Below, one piece after another: positions 1 to 11,229 of a stretch of 64,000 bases of DNA (position 1 is its first letter; each line of letters starts with the position of its first letter). Origin of the DNA: Tuctoria greenei (lineage: Eukaryota > Streptophyta > Magnoliopsida > Poales > Poaceae); contig JAYESD010000007.1 of assembly GCA_036927565.1 (NCBI GenBank), forward strand, positions 1,633,644 through 1,697,643. The letters run 5' to 3'. Below the pieces are notes generated by a model. That model was not told the origin of the DNA, did not search any database, and saw nothing but the letters and a program-made list of their open reading frames with translations. A program made the translations under genes and the position numbers.

Positions 1-122
1 GCCTTCTTTTAGATACCAAACAATGCTTAGTAGTCCCGCAAGCCACAAGTTCAAAGATTTTTGAAGGTATGTTGACCAGCTGCTTTGGAAATTTTATCTT
101 TCATTTGCCACCTAGCTATAAG
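1..122. other. Flanking segment left of a small copia LTR (also at 54092-54213)
   Basis: This 122-base stretch precedes the TGTTAG start of a copia LTR and recurs almost unchanged at 54092-54213. One frame reads like a short exon followed by a GTATGT splice-donor-like sequence near base 66. I could not assign it to a protein family. It is probably host DNA into which the small copia element inserted, and the homologous copy shows about 400 further bases of its left flank at 53680-54091. Confidence 0.4.
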
Positions 123-309
123 TGTTAGAAGTAAATATATCTACGTATGCAAGATTGAGATAGAGTCATGTATAGCCTGAGGATAGAGTCCGAGTCTTAT
201 ACTAGAAATACACCGAGTCTGTTCGTTCTCAGATTGTAATCAGTTCCTGACCTATATAGAGAAACACCGTGGCCTCTTGTTGAGGTAACATGCTTCATAT
301 ATTTTTACA
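123..309 (+). repeat. Short LTR (about 187 bp) of a Ty1/copia element
   Basis: The segment begins TGTTAGAAG and ends TTTTTACA. It is followed directly by a sequence resembling the initiator-Met-tRNA primer-binding site (TGGTAATCAGAGC at 310-322) and then by a copia gag. A short LTR plus this primer site fits the Tnt1/Retrofit-like copia elements. No matching right-hand LTR is visible in the window. The second copy is at 54214-54400. Confidence 0.65.
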
Positions 310-322
310 TGGTAATCAGAGC
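310..322 (+). other. tRNA-iMet-like primer-binding site of the small copia element
   Basis: TGGTAATCAGAGC immediately follows the LTR end. The canonical plant copia site is TGGTATCAGAGC, so this copy has one extra A. It marks the start of reverse transcription and fixes the element as plus-strand. Confidence 0.6.
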
Positions 323-355
323 AGGCTTCTTCTGCATCTAGCCGAGTTCTACCAC

Positions 356-1390
356 ATGTTGACAAGTTCAGCATCAACCATGGCGGCGCTCGGACCATCG
401 GTGACCGAGAAACTCACAAGAGAAAATTTCTTGTTATGGAAGGAACAATTCCTTCCCGTCCCAAGGGGTGCTCATCTGATGCACTACCTTGATGAAAGCA
501 TGAAGCCGCCGCCCAATAGTCCTACCATCACCAAGGAATACAAGAAGACAGAGGTTGCTGCTAATCCTGAGTACGCGACTTGGATCGCCCATGATCAACA
601 AGTATTAGCCTACTTGCTAAACTCTCTTTCAAAAGAAGTATTATCACATGTTGCAATGGCAGAGACTTCAGCTGAAGCTTGGAAAGCGTTGCAAGAATCC
701 TTCGCATCTCAATCCCGAGCCAATGTGGCCAATCTCAGATTTCCCTTGACCAACACAAAAAGGAAATATGACTATGGCACAGTACTTTGCAAGGATGAAG
801 AGGTTTGCAAATGAGCTTGCATCGACTGGAAAAATTCTTGATGACCAGGAGATTATCTCATACATTGTGAGCGATCTGGACTCTGACTATATGCCACACT
901 GGTATCATTGTTCATGGCAAGAGTACATCAGATATCAGTGAACGAGTTATATGCTCAAGCGTTGGGATATGAAAATCGACAGAATATGTTTCAAGGAGAA
1001 GAATAGCATGCTTACTCATATGCAAACGCAGCCAGGCGAGGACGCGGTCGTGGCAGAAGTCCTGATTGAGGAGGAAGAGGTCCATCTGGTCGTGGTCAAG
1101 GTGAAGGTGGCGGCCGTGGAAGAGGAAATATGATATCAAACCAGGAAAGATCAGAACAAAAGGTATGTTATCAAATCTGTGAAAAAAACAAATCGTGTCG
1201 CTATTGAATGTTGGTACAGATATGATCAAGACTACAGAAAAGAGGATAAAGTTGCTGGAGCAGCTACGCCATCTTATGGTGTGGATACAAATTGGTATAC
1301 CAACACCGGAGCCACAAATCACATTACTAGTGACTTGAACAAACTCACAGTGAGAGAAAAGTATCAAGGTCAAGAGCAAGTTCATGCTGT
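356..1390 (+). pseudogene. Truncated copia gag-protease (small copia element)
   Basis: The first frame (from the ATG at 356) encodes a UBN2-type copia gag: an N-terminal segment with NFLLWK, then a Trp/Ala-rich helix region ending near base 770. A one-base frameshift near 760-770 (before the sequence that reads MTMAQYF) moves the rest of gag to another frame. A Gly/Arg-rich stretch (about 1040-1130), a zinc-knuckle-like Cys/His segment (about 1165-1230) and the protease region follow. The protease motif reads WYTNTGA (1293-1313), so the expected catalytic Asp of DTGA is Asn (AAC at 1302-1304). The reading frame then runs into unrelated sequence at about 1390. Integrase, reverse transcriptase and RNase H are absent. 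The same frameshift and the same Asn occur in the copy at 54447-55482, so the decay predates the duplication. Confidence 0.7.
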
Positions 1391-1397
1391 AAAACTA

Positions 1398-1436
1398 GAT
1401 GACTTTTGGCGCAAGGTCAAAAAGCCAAAAGTCATC
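1398..1436. repeat. Perfect inverted repeat (13 bp arms) at an element junction
   Basis: GATGACTTTTGGC at 1398-1410 is matched by its exact reverse complement at 1424-1436, separated by a 13-base loop. It sits between the broken small copia coding region and the truncated Sirevirus LTR, and is preserved in the second copy around 55489-55528. Confidence 0.75.
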
Positions 1437-1445
1437 AGTGTGTGA

Positions 1446-2897
1446 TTCCGGCGCTAGGTTGTACTAGCTTTGGTAAGCTCCAGCTCAAGCTCCGGTTAGC
1501 TTTGGCAACATTCGGAGCTTGATTGCAATGTTCCTGTTTTTATTGTGAAATGTTTTGAACTTGCTTTACATTGTTGGAAAGATTGCTTAGTATTCATTTG
1601 CTAAGTTTTTGGCGCGTTTTGGTGGTTATGGTTGATATCATTTTGCTATGGTTTGCAACATACTTACGTGAGGTGCTCACATAAGATGTTGTAGTTTCGG
1701 AACTAACATGAGTCAAGTCGAGGACTTGTGCTCGGAAGTATTGGTTGTTTATCATGTGCAGGTGTTGCTTGAGTTCAAAACATGGCTGGTGACGGGATCC
1801 ATTGAACTAGTCTTAGGGAGAAGATGAGGTTCAACAACCAAGTTTAGGAGGAATTATGGTTTAGTTGATTGGGAGGTTGCACAACATGTTTGAATCAAGA
1901 ACAATGCATATGAAGGTATTGTGGACGTTGTTGGAAGATGTTTGCACGTGTGCAAGGGGAGCATGGATGTGGCTGAATGGTTCCGAGGCGTGATGAAGAG
2001 ATGTGGACATAAAGAATTGGTCGGAAAGGTCCAACCGACTAGGTTATGGACTCAGGCTGCGGCTGAGTCGGGTTTGACTCAAATATGGAAAGTTTTGAGT
2101 TGGTTATGATAGGATTTCGTGTGTATCACGAAGTTGAGTTGTTTTAGGAATGTGGGATACGTTCCTAAGGTGTTTGGAAGTCTTAATATTGCTTCTATCT
2201 GCGTATATAAGAGTATTAAGCAGTTATGGAAAGTTTTGATTCGTGATTTGAGTAGGATTAGAGTCCTAGTTGAGATTGGGTTGGCCTAAGGGCTGGTTAT
2301 ATAAGCAAGGGAGGACAGAGCTCATTGAAGATGACTTTTGGGTTGTTTCTCTTGTGTTCTATTGAATAAAATTCATAGTTGAAAGGAACTTTTGTGCCTT
2401 GCCCGTTCGACTTGTTCCAGACAAGTTTTTCTCGTCGAGTTTTCTGCACAGCACTACCTTTCTTTGGTGGTTTTATCATAACTCAAGTTTTACAGATCCA
2501 ATTGACGTGATTCATTTTGGGTTGCCTTCACAACTTGATATTTCACGTTCATTGGATTTGTGGTTTTTTGATCTACATGAGTTTCTTTGCAGTATAACAA
2601 ATCTGTTTTTCTCGGGTAGGACAGATTGACCTTTATTCGATCTTTCGATTGTAACTTGAGTTTCTCTCAACGGATTTGAGTGATTATTGTTGTGTCATCT
2701 TCGTGACTTGATTCTCTGTGATATATATCACTTTTGTCACGGTGAAACACGTTTAGATTAGTCTCACACACACGATTTCTTTAACAGATCGTTTTTCTGC
2801 CGAAGGGGTTGGGATTTAATTGTTTCCACTGCGTAAAATTTTTTAAATTTACCGTTCACCCCCTCTGGTAGCTTTTCACGTGCTCTTCGATCCTACA
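1446..2897 (+). repeat. 5'-truncated 5' LTR of a Sirevirus-type copia element
   Basis: From about 1446 this aligns with the 3' LTR at 9420-11226 (starting near its base 9776) and ends GATCCTACA just before the primer-binding site. About 325-355 bases of the LTR 5' end are missing and are replaced by the small copia fragment. The lost part includes most of a CCGG-rich repeat block. A TATA-like TATATAAG occurs at about 2205 and another (TATATAAGC) at about 2299. The first part (to about 2400) is duplicated at 55538-56493. Confidence 0.85.
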
Positions 2898-2899
2898 AT

Positions 2900-2912
2900 T
2901 GGTATCAGAGCC
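2900..2912 (+). other. tRNA-iMet primer-binding site of the Sirevirus copia element
   Basis: TGGTATCAGAGCC lies two bases after the LTR end and matches the standard copia primer-binding sequence complementary to initiator Met-tRNA. Confidence 0.9.
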
Positions 2913-2958
2913 ACAATGCTCTAATCTTTGTGATTTGCACGTGTTTTGACTAATCATC

Positions 2959-3820
2959 ATGGAGAAATACTCCGCAAAACCTTGTGTCTTTAGTGGTATT
3001 AATTTTCAGGTTTGGAAGGCACGTATGGAAGCCTTCATCCAGGCTCAAGGCTTTGCAATATGGGAGAAAGTATACAAGCCTTACGAAGTGCCGACAAATG
3101 ATCAAGTTACAACTACAAATCTAAGAGATGTCGACAACAACAACAAGGCTCGAAACTTGATCATACAAGGATTAACACAAAGCGACTTCGAGCGTGTTGC
3201 ACACCTCCGATCTGCATACGATGTGTGGAAAGCACTTTGTGACTACCATGAAGGATCCAACCCGATCAAGGAGGTAAGGCAAGACATCTTCAAGAAAGAA
3301 TACATGCGCTTCGAGATGCAACCCGGTGAGTCAATTGATGACCTCTTTGCTCGCTTTAATAAAATTCTCAGCAACTTGCGTAGCGTCAATATTAATTTTT
3401 CAGATGCTAAAAATGCTAGGCAATTGTTAAGTGCATTAGACATGTCAATTTGGGAGATGAAAGTTACATCCATTCGTGAATATACTATCATGAGTACACT
3501 TACTTTAGATGTGTTATATTCCAAGTTAAAAACTCATGAAATTGACATAATATCACGTAAGAACCCCAACAAGTCTATTGCTTTTGTTTCACAACATGAC
3601 ATGCCTAGCTCCGGTCAATCTTTATCTTGTGGTACACTTGCTTTGTTGTCCTCTCTAACCCTTGAACAGATTGAGGAGTTTCCAGAGGAGGAGCTAGCAC
3701 TTCTCTCTACTAGGTTCTCAAAAGCATTGTAAAATGTGAAAACTAGAAGGAGAGGAAGCTTCAGACCTCAACGATGCTTCAAATGTGGTAAGACAGGACA
3801 CTTTTGTATAGACTGTCCTA
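2959..3820 (+). pseudogene. Sirevirus gag (copia), N-terminal part and zinc knuckle
   Basis: An ATG at 2959, about 60 bases after the primer-binding site, opens a 257-residue gag reading frame with the copia gag features FSGINFQVWKARM near the N-terminus and a Trp/Phe-rich UBN2 region. A TAA at 3730-3732 ends it just before an in-frame CCHC zinc knuckle (CFKCGKTGHFCIDC, about 3774-3815). In an intact element gag would run through the knuckle, so this stop is an inactivating change. A basic Lys-rich stretch follows. The protein would have formed the cytoplasmic virus-like particle of the retrotransposon. Confidence 0.85.
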
Positions 3821-3921
3821 ACCTTTTAGGTTCTACTTCCCGAGAAGAAAAACAATAAAGGACGAAGCACTCCTCAACAAATGATAAGAAGAAGAAGAAG
3901 GGCTTTACAGGTCACCAACTG

Positions 3922-5241
3922 GTGAACAGTTTTATCTCCGCACTCCAGGAACTTGGCTCAAGCGATGTGGACATTGGAATTGACGAAAATGAAGATGATT
4001 TGGCAAACTTGTGCTTCATGGTGGGCAAGTCAGGATCAAGTATGGAGGAGGCTGAACACAACAACGACAATGAAGAGGTATGTCCTACTTGCGAAGAAAT
4101 GTGTGATGCTATTTCTCGTGCCACTATTATAGTTAAGCAAAAGGGCAAAAAGCTTAGGGATAGTGCTGCTAAAATTGAATCACTAGAATCTGAAATCAAC
4201 CGTTTAAAAACCTTGATTCCTAGTGATGATGCATGTCCCTCATGTGATTTAATATATGAACAATTGTCCTCATTAAGAAGTGTGCACACCTCCACACTTG
4301 ATAAACTTGAGTTAGAAATTGAAAAGAATAGAGAGATTGCTGCACTTAATGATAAAAACTTGAAAGATGCTAGCTGTTCTTCATTTGATTTGCATTGTTC
4401 TACTTGTGATGATCTTGATAAGAAACTACAAGATGCTATGAATGAAATTTCTATATTGAACAATGCTTTATGTTCTCATGAAGTTAAATTTTGATCCAAT
4501 TGCAAATTAAAAGGAAAAACTTCATGTGAAAATTGCCTTGATCTGTCCAATAAACTTGATGACATGCATAGGACATTAGATCGGTTTTGTAATGGGAATA
4601 AGAACCTAAACTTGCTGCTGAATTCTTCCAAGTCTTGCAATGATAAAACTGGTTTAGGTTTTAATTCTCATGCTCATGTTAAAGAACACCCACCTAAAAT
4701 TGTAAAGTCATTAGAAAGTGGTTTGATTCAAACAGTTCCTAAACATAAAGAAGTGATTTTCAAATCTGCAGGAGTGTTGTCTCATTCAGTTTTAAATAAA
4801 AATGTTGCTTGCTCATCTAGACATGAACACAAAGTTAAATTTCATTGTACCTACTGTGGTAGAGATGGTCATGTCATAGATTTTTGTTATAGACAAGCTA
4901 AACAAAAGAAAAAGGATAGAATGATTGCTAGATCTCATAACTTTCATGCAAAATTTGTTGCACTTGCTAAACCGAATGATAGGAACATGCAATCTGCTGT
5001 AATGAGTCGAAAATATGCAAAGTTTGCTACCAAACCTACTGTTTTTCGTGCTACACATGTAACATCTCATAGGACAATAGTTAGGTACAAAAATACTCAA
5101 TCTTTAGCTCATAAAATTTCTATTTTATCTCAACTTTCGCGTGTTATTCCTGCTGGACGTCGTGTGACTCAGTACTGGATTCCTAAATGCCTTTTGACTA
5201 ACCCCAGTATTGAGTCATCGACGTATTGTGCTTCTATGTAG
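3922..5241 (+). pseudogene. Sirevirus gag C-terminal/linker region with second zinc knuckle
   Basis: Two frames (3922-4494 and 4564-5241, separated by a stop at 4492-4494) encode a long acidic, Cys-containing, coiled-coil-like region and then a basic region with a second CCHC-type knuckle (CTYCGRDGHVIDFC, about 4849-4890). Repeated CxxC pairs (CPTCEEMC, CPSCDLI, CSTCDDL) recur through the first part. This extended gag is common in Maximus/SIRE-type elements. The stop between the frames shows decay. Confidence 0.7.
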
Positions 5242-5274
5242 GTTAGACACTTGAGGAAGGAGAACATTTAGATT

Positions 5275-6300
5275 GTGGATTCAGGTTGCTCACGCCACAT
5301 GACCGGTAACAAAGAATGGTTCTCCTCCCTCTCTTTTATGTCACGTGTAGAGAATGTTACTTTTGCCGATAATTCTTCAACTCCTATAATTGCTAAGGGT
5401 TCGGTTAGATTAAATAATCACTACACTTTGAAGGATGTGGCACTTGTTAAAAATTTGAAATACAACTTGTTTTCTGTTTCACAACTACTAGATGAAAATC
5501 TGGAAACTATTTTCACTAAAAATTGCTGCAAAGTTGTAAATTCAAATAGTGAGCTTATTTTTAACATGTCTCGGTTTGGAAGAGTTTTTAAAGCTGATTT
5601 TGATATGTCTTCCTCTAAGCATAGGTGTCTAGTTGCTAATGATTCCAAATATTTATATTTTTTGCATCGTAGACTTGGTCACGTAGGCTTTGATCATCTC
5701 ACGCATTTTAGTGCTCTTGATCGCATGCGTGGGCTGCCTAAGGTTAAAGGGGACAAAGAAATTGTGTGCTCTTCTTGTAGACATGCTAAGATGGTTGCAG
5801 GTTCACATACTCCTCTCACAATGATCATGACAACTAAACCGGGTCAACTTTTGCACCTTGACAGCGTAGGACCTTCACGCATTCAATCCTTCGGAGGTAA
5901 ATAGTATGTTCTTGTGATTGTTGATGATTATTCTAGATACCCTTGGGTTTACTTTATAGCATCTAAGAATGAAGCTTTTAGTCAACTTAGAACTTTATTT
6001 CTTAGTTATCAATTGATCACCAGGATCTTTAAAAGCAATTAGAAGTGATAACGGAATCGAATTTAAAAATCAATCTTTTGATCACTTTTGTGCTGAAAAT
6101 GGAATAGATCATCAATTTTCTTCACCATATGTACCTCAACAAAACGGTTTCGTAGAAAGAAAAAAAGAACCTTAGTTGAGATGGCTAGGGACTATGCTTG
6201 ATGAATATCAAACTCATAGGAATTTTTTGGCTGATGCGATTGCAACTGCTTGTTATGTCTCAAATCGTGTTTTCTTGCGCGCTAAGCTAGGTAAAACACC
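5275..6300 (+). pseudogene. Sirevirus protease and integrase remnants
   Basis: The protease active-site motif DSGCSRHMTG is at about 5278-5307. The GAG-pre-integrase segment with HRRLGH follows (about 5665-5682), including the Cys pair CSSC of the integrase zinc region. A TAG at 5902-5904 interrupts the catalytic core (VDDYSRYPWVYF follows the stop). Beyond about 6010 there are further frameshifts around the DNG and NG-motif region, so the D,D,E core is not continuous. It would have inserted the cDNA into host chromosomes. Confidence 0.8.
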
Positions 6301-6302
6301 AT

Positions 6303-7540
6303 ATGAGCTCTGATTTGTACATAGGCCTAGTGTTACACACTTTCGGGTCTTTGGTTGCAAATGCTTTGTTAAGAAACATGGTAATCTTGATAAATTTGAA
6401 CCTAGATCCATTGATGGCATGTTTCTTGGTTATCCATCTCATACTAGAGGCTACCGTGTGCTTTTACTTGACACTAACAAAATTGTGGAGACTTGTGAGG
6501 TGTCTTTTGATGAAGCTAGCACAGGTACTAGCTCAAACATTGCAGGTCCGGATCCATATCCGCAGGGGGAGAGCATTTTTGTTGAAGATGAGGAAGAAGT
6601 GGTGCTCCTGCCCGAAAATTCAGCAGCTAATGACATTGTTCCAGCTCCCGATTTTGATTCACAGCCAGCACCAACGACCACCATTGTTGGTCCAGATCCT
6701 CCTTAAGTCACAAGCTCATCAATTTGTGATAAACATGAAGAAGAAGAAGCTTATTAAGTGTCCACTCCCCTCCGGGTTCTCAAAAGTCATCCTCCACAAC
6801 AAATTATTGGAAGCTCGCACGAACGAATCACACGTTCCAGGTTTTGTGATCCAAACTCTCATGCTCACTTTGCTTTTGTTGCTTCTTTTGAACCCAAAGA
6901 TATATCACACACACTCACTAATGAATATAGGATTATTGCCATGCAAGAAGAGTTAGAAAATTTTGAAAGAAATAATGTTTGGAAACTTGTACCTCCACCT
7001 CAAGGTCACACTTTAATTGGAACTAAATGGGTGTTTAAAAATAAACAAAGTGAGGATGGGGTTATGATTAGGAATAAGGCTAGGTTGGTTGCTCAATGTT
7101 TCACTCAAGTTGAAGGTCTAGATTTTGATGAAACTTTTGCTCCTGTTGCTAGATTAGAAGCCATAAGAATTTTGTTAGCTTTTGCTGCATTTAAAGGTTT
7201 TAAGCTATATCAAATGGCTGTTAAAAGTGCCTTTCTTAATGGCTACATAGATGAGGAGGTTTATGTCAAACAACCATGGGTTTTGAAAATCCAAATTTTC
7301 CTAATCATGTTTACAAACTGTCCAAAGCCTTGTACGGTCTCAAACAAGCCCTAGATCATGGTATGATAGGTTAAAAACATTCTTACTCGAAAAGGGGTTT
7401 ACCATGGGCAAGGTTGATAAAACTCTTTTTGTGCTTATGCATGGCAATGACTCATTATTCGTTCAAGTGTATGTGGATGATATTATCTTTGGTTGTGCTT
7501 CTCATGATCATGTGTCCAAGTTTTCAGCTATGATGAGTTC
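6303..7540 (+). pseudogene. Sirevirus integrase C-terminus and reverse transcriptase remnants
   Basis: Frame changes near 6310, 6706 and 7300 break this part. The integrase C-terminal region with GYRVL is at about 6450. The copia reverse transcriptase (RVT_2) starts near 6950 with WKLVPPP and GTKWVFK. The motif that normally reads QMDVKSAFLNG reads QMAVKSAFLNG here: the codon at 7217-7219 is GCT (Ala), so the first catalytic Asp is lost. The YVDD box survives at about 7471-7482. A stop at 7548-7550 separates it from the RNase H frame. Confidence 0.85.
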
Positions 7541-7550
7541 AGAATTTTAG

Positions 7551-8415
7551 ATGAGTATGATGGGAGAACTCAAGTACTTTTTAGGGCTGCAAATCAAGCA
7601 AACCAAGGAGAGTACCTTTGTACATCAAACAAAGTATACAAAAGACCTCCTAAGGCACTTCAACATGGAAAAAAGCAAGCCTCTTCGGACACCAATGGGA
7701 ACAGCAACAACACTTGAACTTGATGAAGATGGTGAACCCGTGGATCAAAAAGAATATAGAAGCATGATCGGATCACTTTTGTACCTCACGGTATCAAGAC
7801 CGGACATACAATTCAGCGTATGTCTTTGTGCATGGTTTCAAGCCTCCCCACGTGCTTCACATCATCAAGCCCTTAAAAGGATTCTCAGGTACATACATGT
7901 AACTCAAGAATTTGACATTTTTCTTCCTTCTTCCTCAACCGTTACTTTGAACGCTTTTTCCGATGCTGATTTAGGAGGTTGTAGGATTGATAGGAAAAGT
8001 ACTTCTGATGCTTGTCATTTTCTCGGTTATTGCTTGGTCCTCTGGAAACAAAATTCAGTTGCACAATCCTTGGCCGAATCTGAATATGTAGCTGCTGCTA
8101 GTGCTTGCTCACAAATTCTTTGGATTGTTCAAACACTTAAGGACTATGGGGTTGATCTAGATAGTGTTCCACTATTTTGTGATAACACTAGTGCCATTTG
8201 CATTGCTAAAAACCCTGTGCAACATTCTAGAACTAATCACATTGACATTAGGGTATCACTTTCTCCACGATAATGTTGAAAAAGGAAACATTGTACTTCA
8301 CCATGTAGATATTGAACAACAATTGGCTGACATTTTTACAAAACCTTTGGATTTCACTCATTTTTGTTACATTCGTAGTGAAATAGGGGTTATGCATCCT
8401 CATGGCTTAAATTGA
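7551..8415 (+). pseudogene. Sirevirus reverse transcriptase C-terminus and RNase H
   Basis: The segment continues the reverse transcriptase with GELKYFLGLQI and then the copia RNase H: DADLGGC with RKSTSDACHFLG (about 7960-8020), SLAESEYVAA (about 8072) and CDNTSA (about 8178). A one-base shift near 8260 moves the last residues (HFLHDNVEKGNI through LADIFTKPLD) to another frame ending at 8415. The sequence type matches the SIRE/Opie/Maximus branch of copia. Confidence 0.85.
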
Positions 8416-9190
8416 GGGGAGTTTTGAAACTTGGGAAGTCTATGTGTGAATCTGACCTTAAAATAATATGAGCATAATATTTCATACATTTATGACATTT
8501 GATTCCTTTTACATGCTGAAAGTTCTTACTACATTACTCATGATATACATTTTGTAGTTTTTGCCATGACTAGTAATTGGAATAATTTCTTACACTAAAT
8601 CTGGTCATGATCGAACTTTCTTGCTGTTTTGAACTTGTTGCATGCTCACAAGTGCTTTTAATCGTAAAGAATTAATCAAGTAATCAACTCACATGTTGAG
8701 TTTTTATGAACAAATATAAATTGAGAGATCAAGAGAATATTTATGCATCACACTTCTTCTTTTGAGATGGCTTAGCATTGCACTTAGATATGAACTTGGA
8801 AGAAGTTGTGTATGACTAAAACCATGTCCTTAAGCTTCTGATTGTCAAATGACATAGGCTTGGCTTGGTTGGTTAGAATAAGGAAGATGCGCATATAATC
8901 TCTTGCAAATATCATATGATCAAAATTTGTGCTTTGAAAAATAATAAAATGCAGCAACAAGTGTCATGCTTTCAGGTTTTGAAATAGTTAAGTTTGTGAG
9001 ATCATGACTTGCTAAATTGGAAATTACATTTGATCTCTAGCATGGCTTACACTACTTTATGTATTTCATTGATGTCATAGTGTAAGTTACTTGATAGTAT
9101 GACTTGGATGAGCTTTGTTTTATATGTATATGTTATAATATGCTCATAACAATTAAAATTTGTCTTATAAACCTTGCTGAATACATTGAC
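8416..9190 (+). other. Non-coding region between RNase H and polypurine tracts
   Basis: AT-rich sequence of about 775 bases with no convincing reading frame. Some Sireviruses carry an envelope-like ORF here; nothing of that kind is visible. Confidence 0.6.
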
Positions 9191-9419
9191 AAAGGGGGAG
9201 AGATAATATGTGAATTTTTAAAGATAAGTATGCAAGGGGGGAGAAATTGATTACACATTGCACATATTCACATTGATTCTTCTCAGGGGGAGAATTTTTT
9301 CCTCATTTTATTTCTGTTTTACAAAGGGGGGGGGGGAAATTGTTTTCAAAACTTTTACGTGAATAAGCTAATGTTCAGATCTTAAGTGGTGTTGCCAATG
9401 CATTCATCAAGGGGGAGAT
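9191..9419 (+). other. Cluster of five polypurine tracts before the 3' LTR
   Basis: AAAGGGGGAG at 9191, AAGGGGGGAGAAA at 9234, CAGGGGGAGAA at 9284, a 17-base A/G tract at about 9323-9339 and AAGGGGGAGAT at 9409-9419, which abuts the LTR. Plus-strand DNA synthesis starts at such tracts. Repeated tracts upstream of the 3' LTR are a known hallmark of Sireviruses. Confidence 0.85.
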
Positions 9420-11226
9420 TGTGAGACCTATGCGTACTGAATACATTGGCTATGACGATAAAAGTTTTTTGAATACTACGAAAACACCTTTGCCATCAAG
9501 GTTCGACTCTATGTCTGAGCTCCAGCAAGGTCCGACAATAGGTCCAACTTTCTTTGTCTAGGTCCGACATGTTTTTTGGTAGCTCCGGTGAGCTTTGTCT
9601 TTAGCTCCGGCATGTCTTTGATAGCTCCGGCATGTCTTTGTTAAGCTCCGATATGTTTTGATAGGCCCGACTTATGTTGGTTAGCTTCGACATGTTTTTC
9701 TAGCTCCGGCTTTTGGGTTGACTAGTTCCGACTAGCTTTGGTTAGCTCTGGTGCTAGGTTGTACTAGCTTTGGTAAGCTCCGGCACTAGGTTGTACTAGC
9801 TTTGGTAAGCTCCGGCTCAAGCTCCAGATAGCTTTGGCAAGATTCAGAGCTTGATTGCAATGTTCCTGCTTTTATTGTGAAATGTTTTGAACTTGCTTTA
9901 AATTGTTGGAAAGATTGCTTAGTATTCATTTGCTAAGTTTTTCGCGCGTTTTGGTGGTTATGGTTGATATCATTTTTCTATGGTTTGCAACATGCTTATG
10001 TGAGGTGCTCACATAAGATGTTGTAGTTTTGGAACTAACGTGAGTCAAGTCGAGGTTTTGTGCTCGGAAGTATTGGTTGTTTATTCATGTGCAGGAGTTG
10101 CTTGAGTTTAAAACATGGCTGGTGACGGGATCCATCGAACTAGTCTTAGGGAGAAGATGAGGTTCAACAACCATGTTCGGGAGGAATTGTGGTTGAGTTG
10201 ATCGGGAGGTTGCGCAGCATGTTTGAATCAAGAACAATGCATATGAAGGTATCGTGGACGTCGTTGGAAGATGTTTGCACATGTGCAAGGAGTGCATGGA
10301 AGTGGCTGCATGGTTCCGAGGCGTGATGAAGAGATGTGGACGTAAAGAATTGGTCAAAAAAGGTCCAACTGACTAGGTTATGGACTCAGGCTGCGGCTGA
10401 GTCGGGTTTGACTCAAATATGGAAAGTTTTGAGTTGGTTATGATAGAATTTCGTGTGTATCACGAATTTGAGTTTTTTTAGGAATGTGGGATACATTCCT
10501 AAGGTGTTTGGAAGTCTTAAGATTGCTTCTATCTGCGTATAAAAGAGTCTTAAGCAGTTATAGAAAGTTTTGAATCGTGATTTGAGTAGGATTAGAGTCA
10601 TAGTTGAGATTGGGTTGGCCTAAGGGCTGGTTATATAAGCAAGGGATTCCAGAGCTCATTGAAGATGACTTTGAGGCTGTTCGTCTTGTGTTCTATTGAA
10701 TAAAATTCATAGTTGAAAGGAACTTTTGTGCCTTGTTCCCCTGACTTGTTCCAGACAAGTTTTTCTCGTCGAGTTTTCTGCACATCACTACCTTTCTTTG
10801 GTGGTTTTATCATAACTCAAGTTTTACATATCCAATTGACGTGATTCTTTTTGGGTTGTCTTCACAACTTGATTTGTGGTCATTGGATTTGTGGTTTTCT
10901 ATCTACACGAGTTTCTTTGCAGTATTATAGATATGTTTTTCTCGGGTAGGACACACTGACCTTTATTTGATATTTTGATCGTAACTTGAGTTTCTCTCAA
11001 CAGATTTGAGTGATTTCTTTTGTGTCGTCTCCGGGACTTGATTCTATCTGATATCTATCACTTTTGTCACGGTGAAACACGTTTAGATTTGTCTCACACA
11101 CGATTTCATTAACAGATCTTTTTTCTGCCAACGGGGTTGGGATTTAATTGTTTCTGCTGCGTAAGATTTTTTGAATTTACCATTCACCCCCCTCTGGTAG
11201 CTTTTCACGTGCTCTTCGATCCTAAA
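9420..11226 (+). repeat. 3' LTR of the Sirevirus copia element (1,807 bp)
   Basis: It starts TGTGAGACC right after the last polypurine tract and ends at GATCCTAAA (GATCCTACA in the 5' LTR). A block of degenerate units of about 20 bases with the core AGCTCCGGCATG lies at about 9575-9800. A unit of about 34 bases (GCTAGGTTGTACTAGC...) is present twice here but once in the 5' LTR. Because the left end of the element is truncated, a target-site duplication cannot be checked. The element interrupts the Tat gypsy element's plus-strand ORF. Confidence 0.88.
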
Positions 11227-11229
11227 AAT

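Noticed and set aside
8416..9190. Possible envelope-like ORF of a Sirevirus
   Set aside because: No reading frame of useful length or transmembrane pattern is present.
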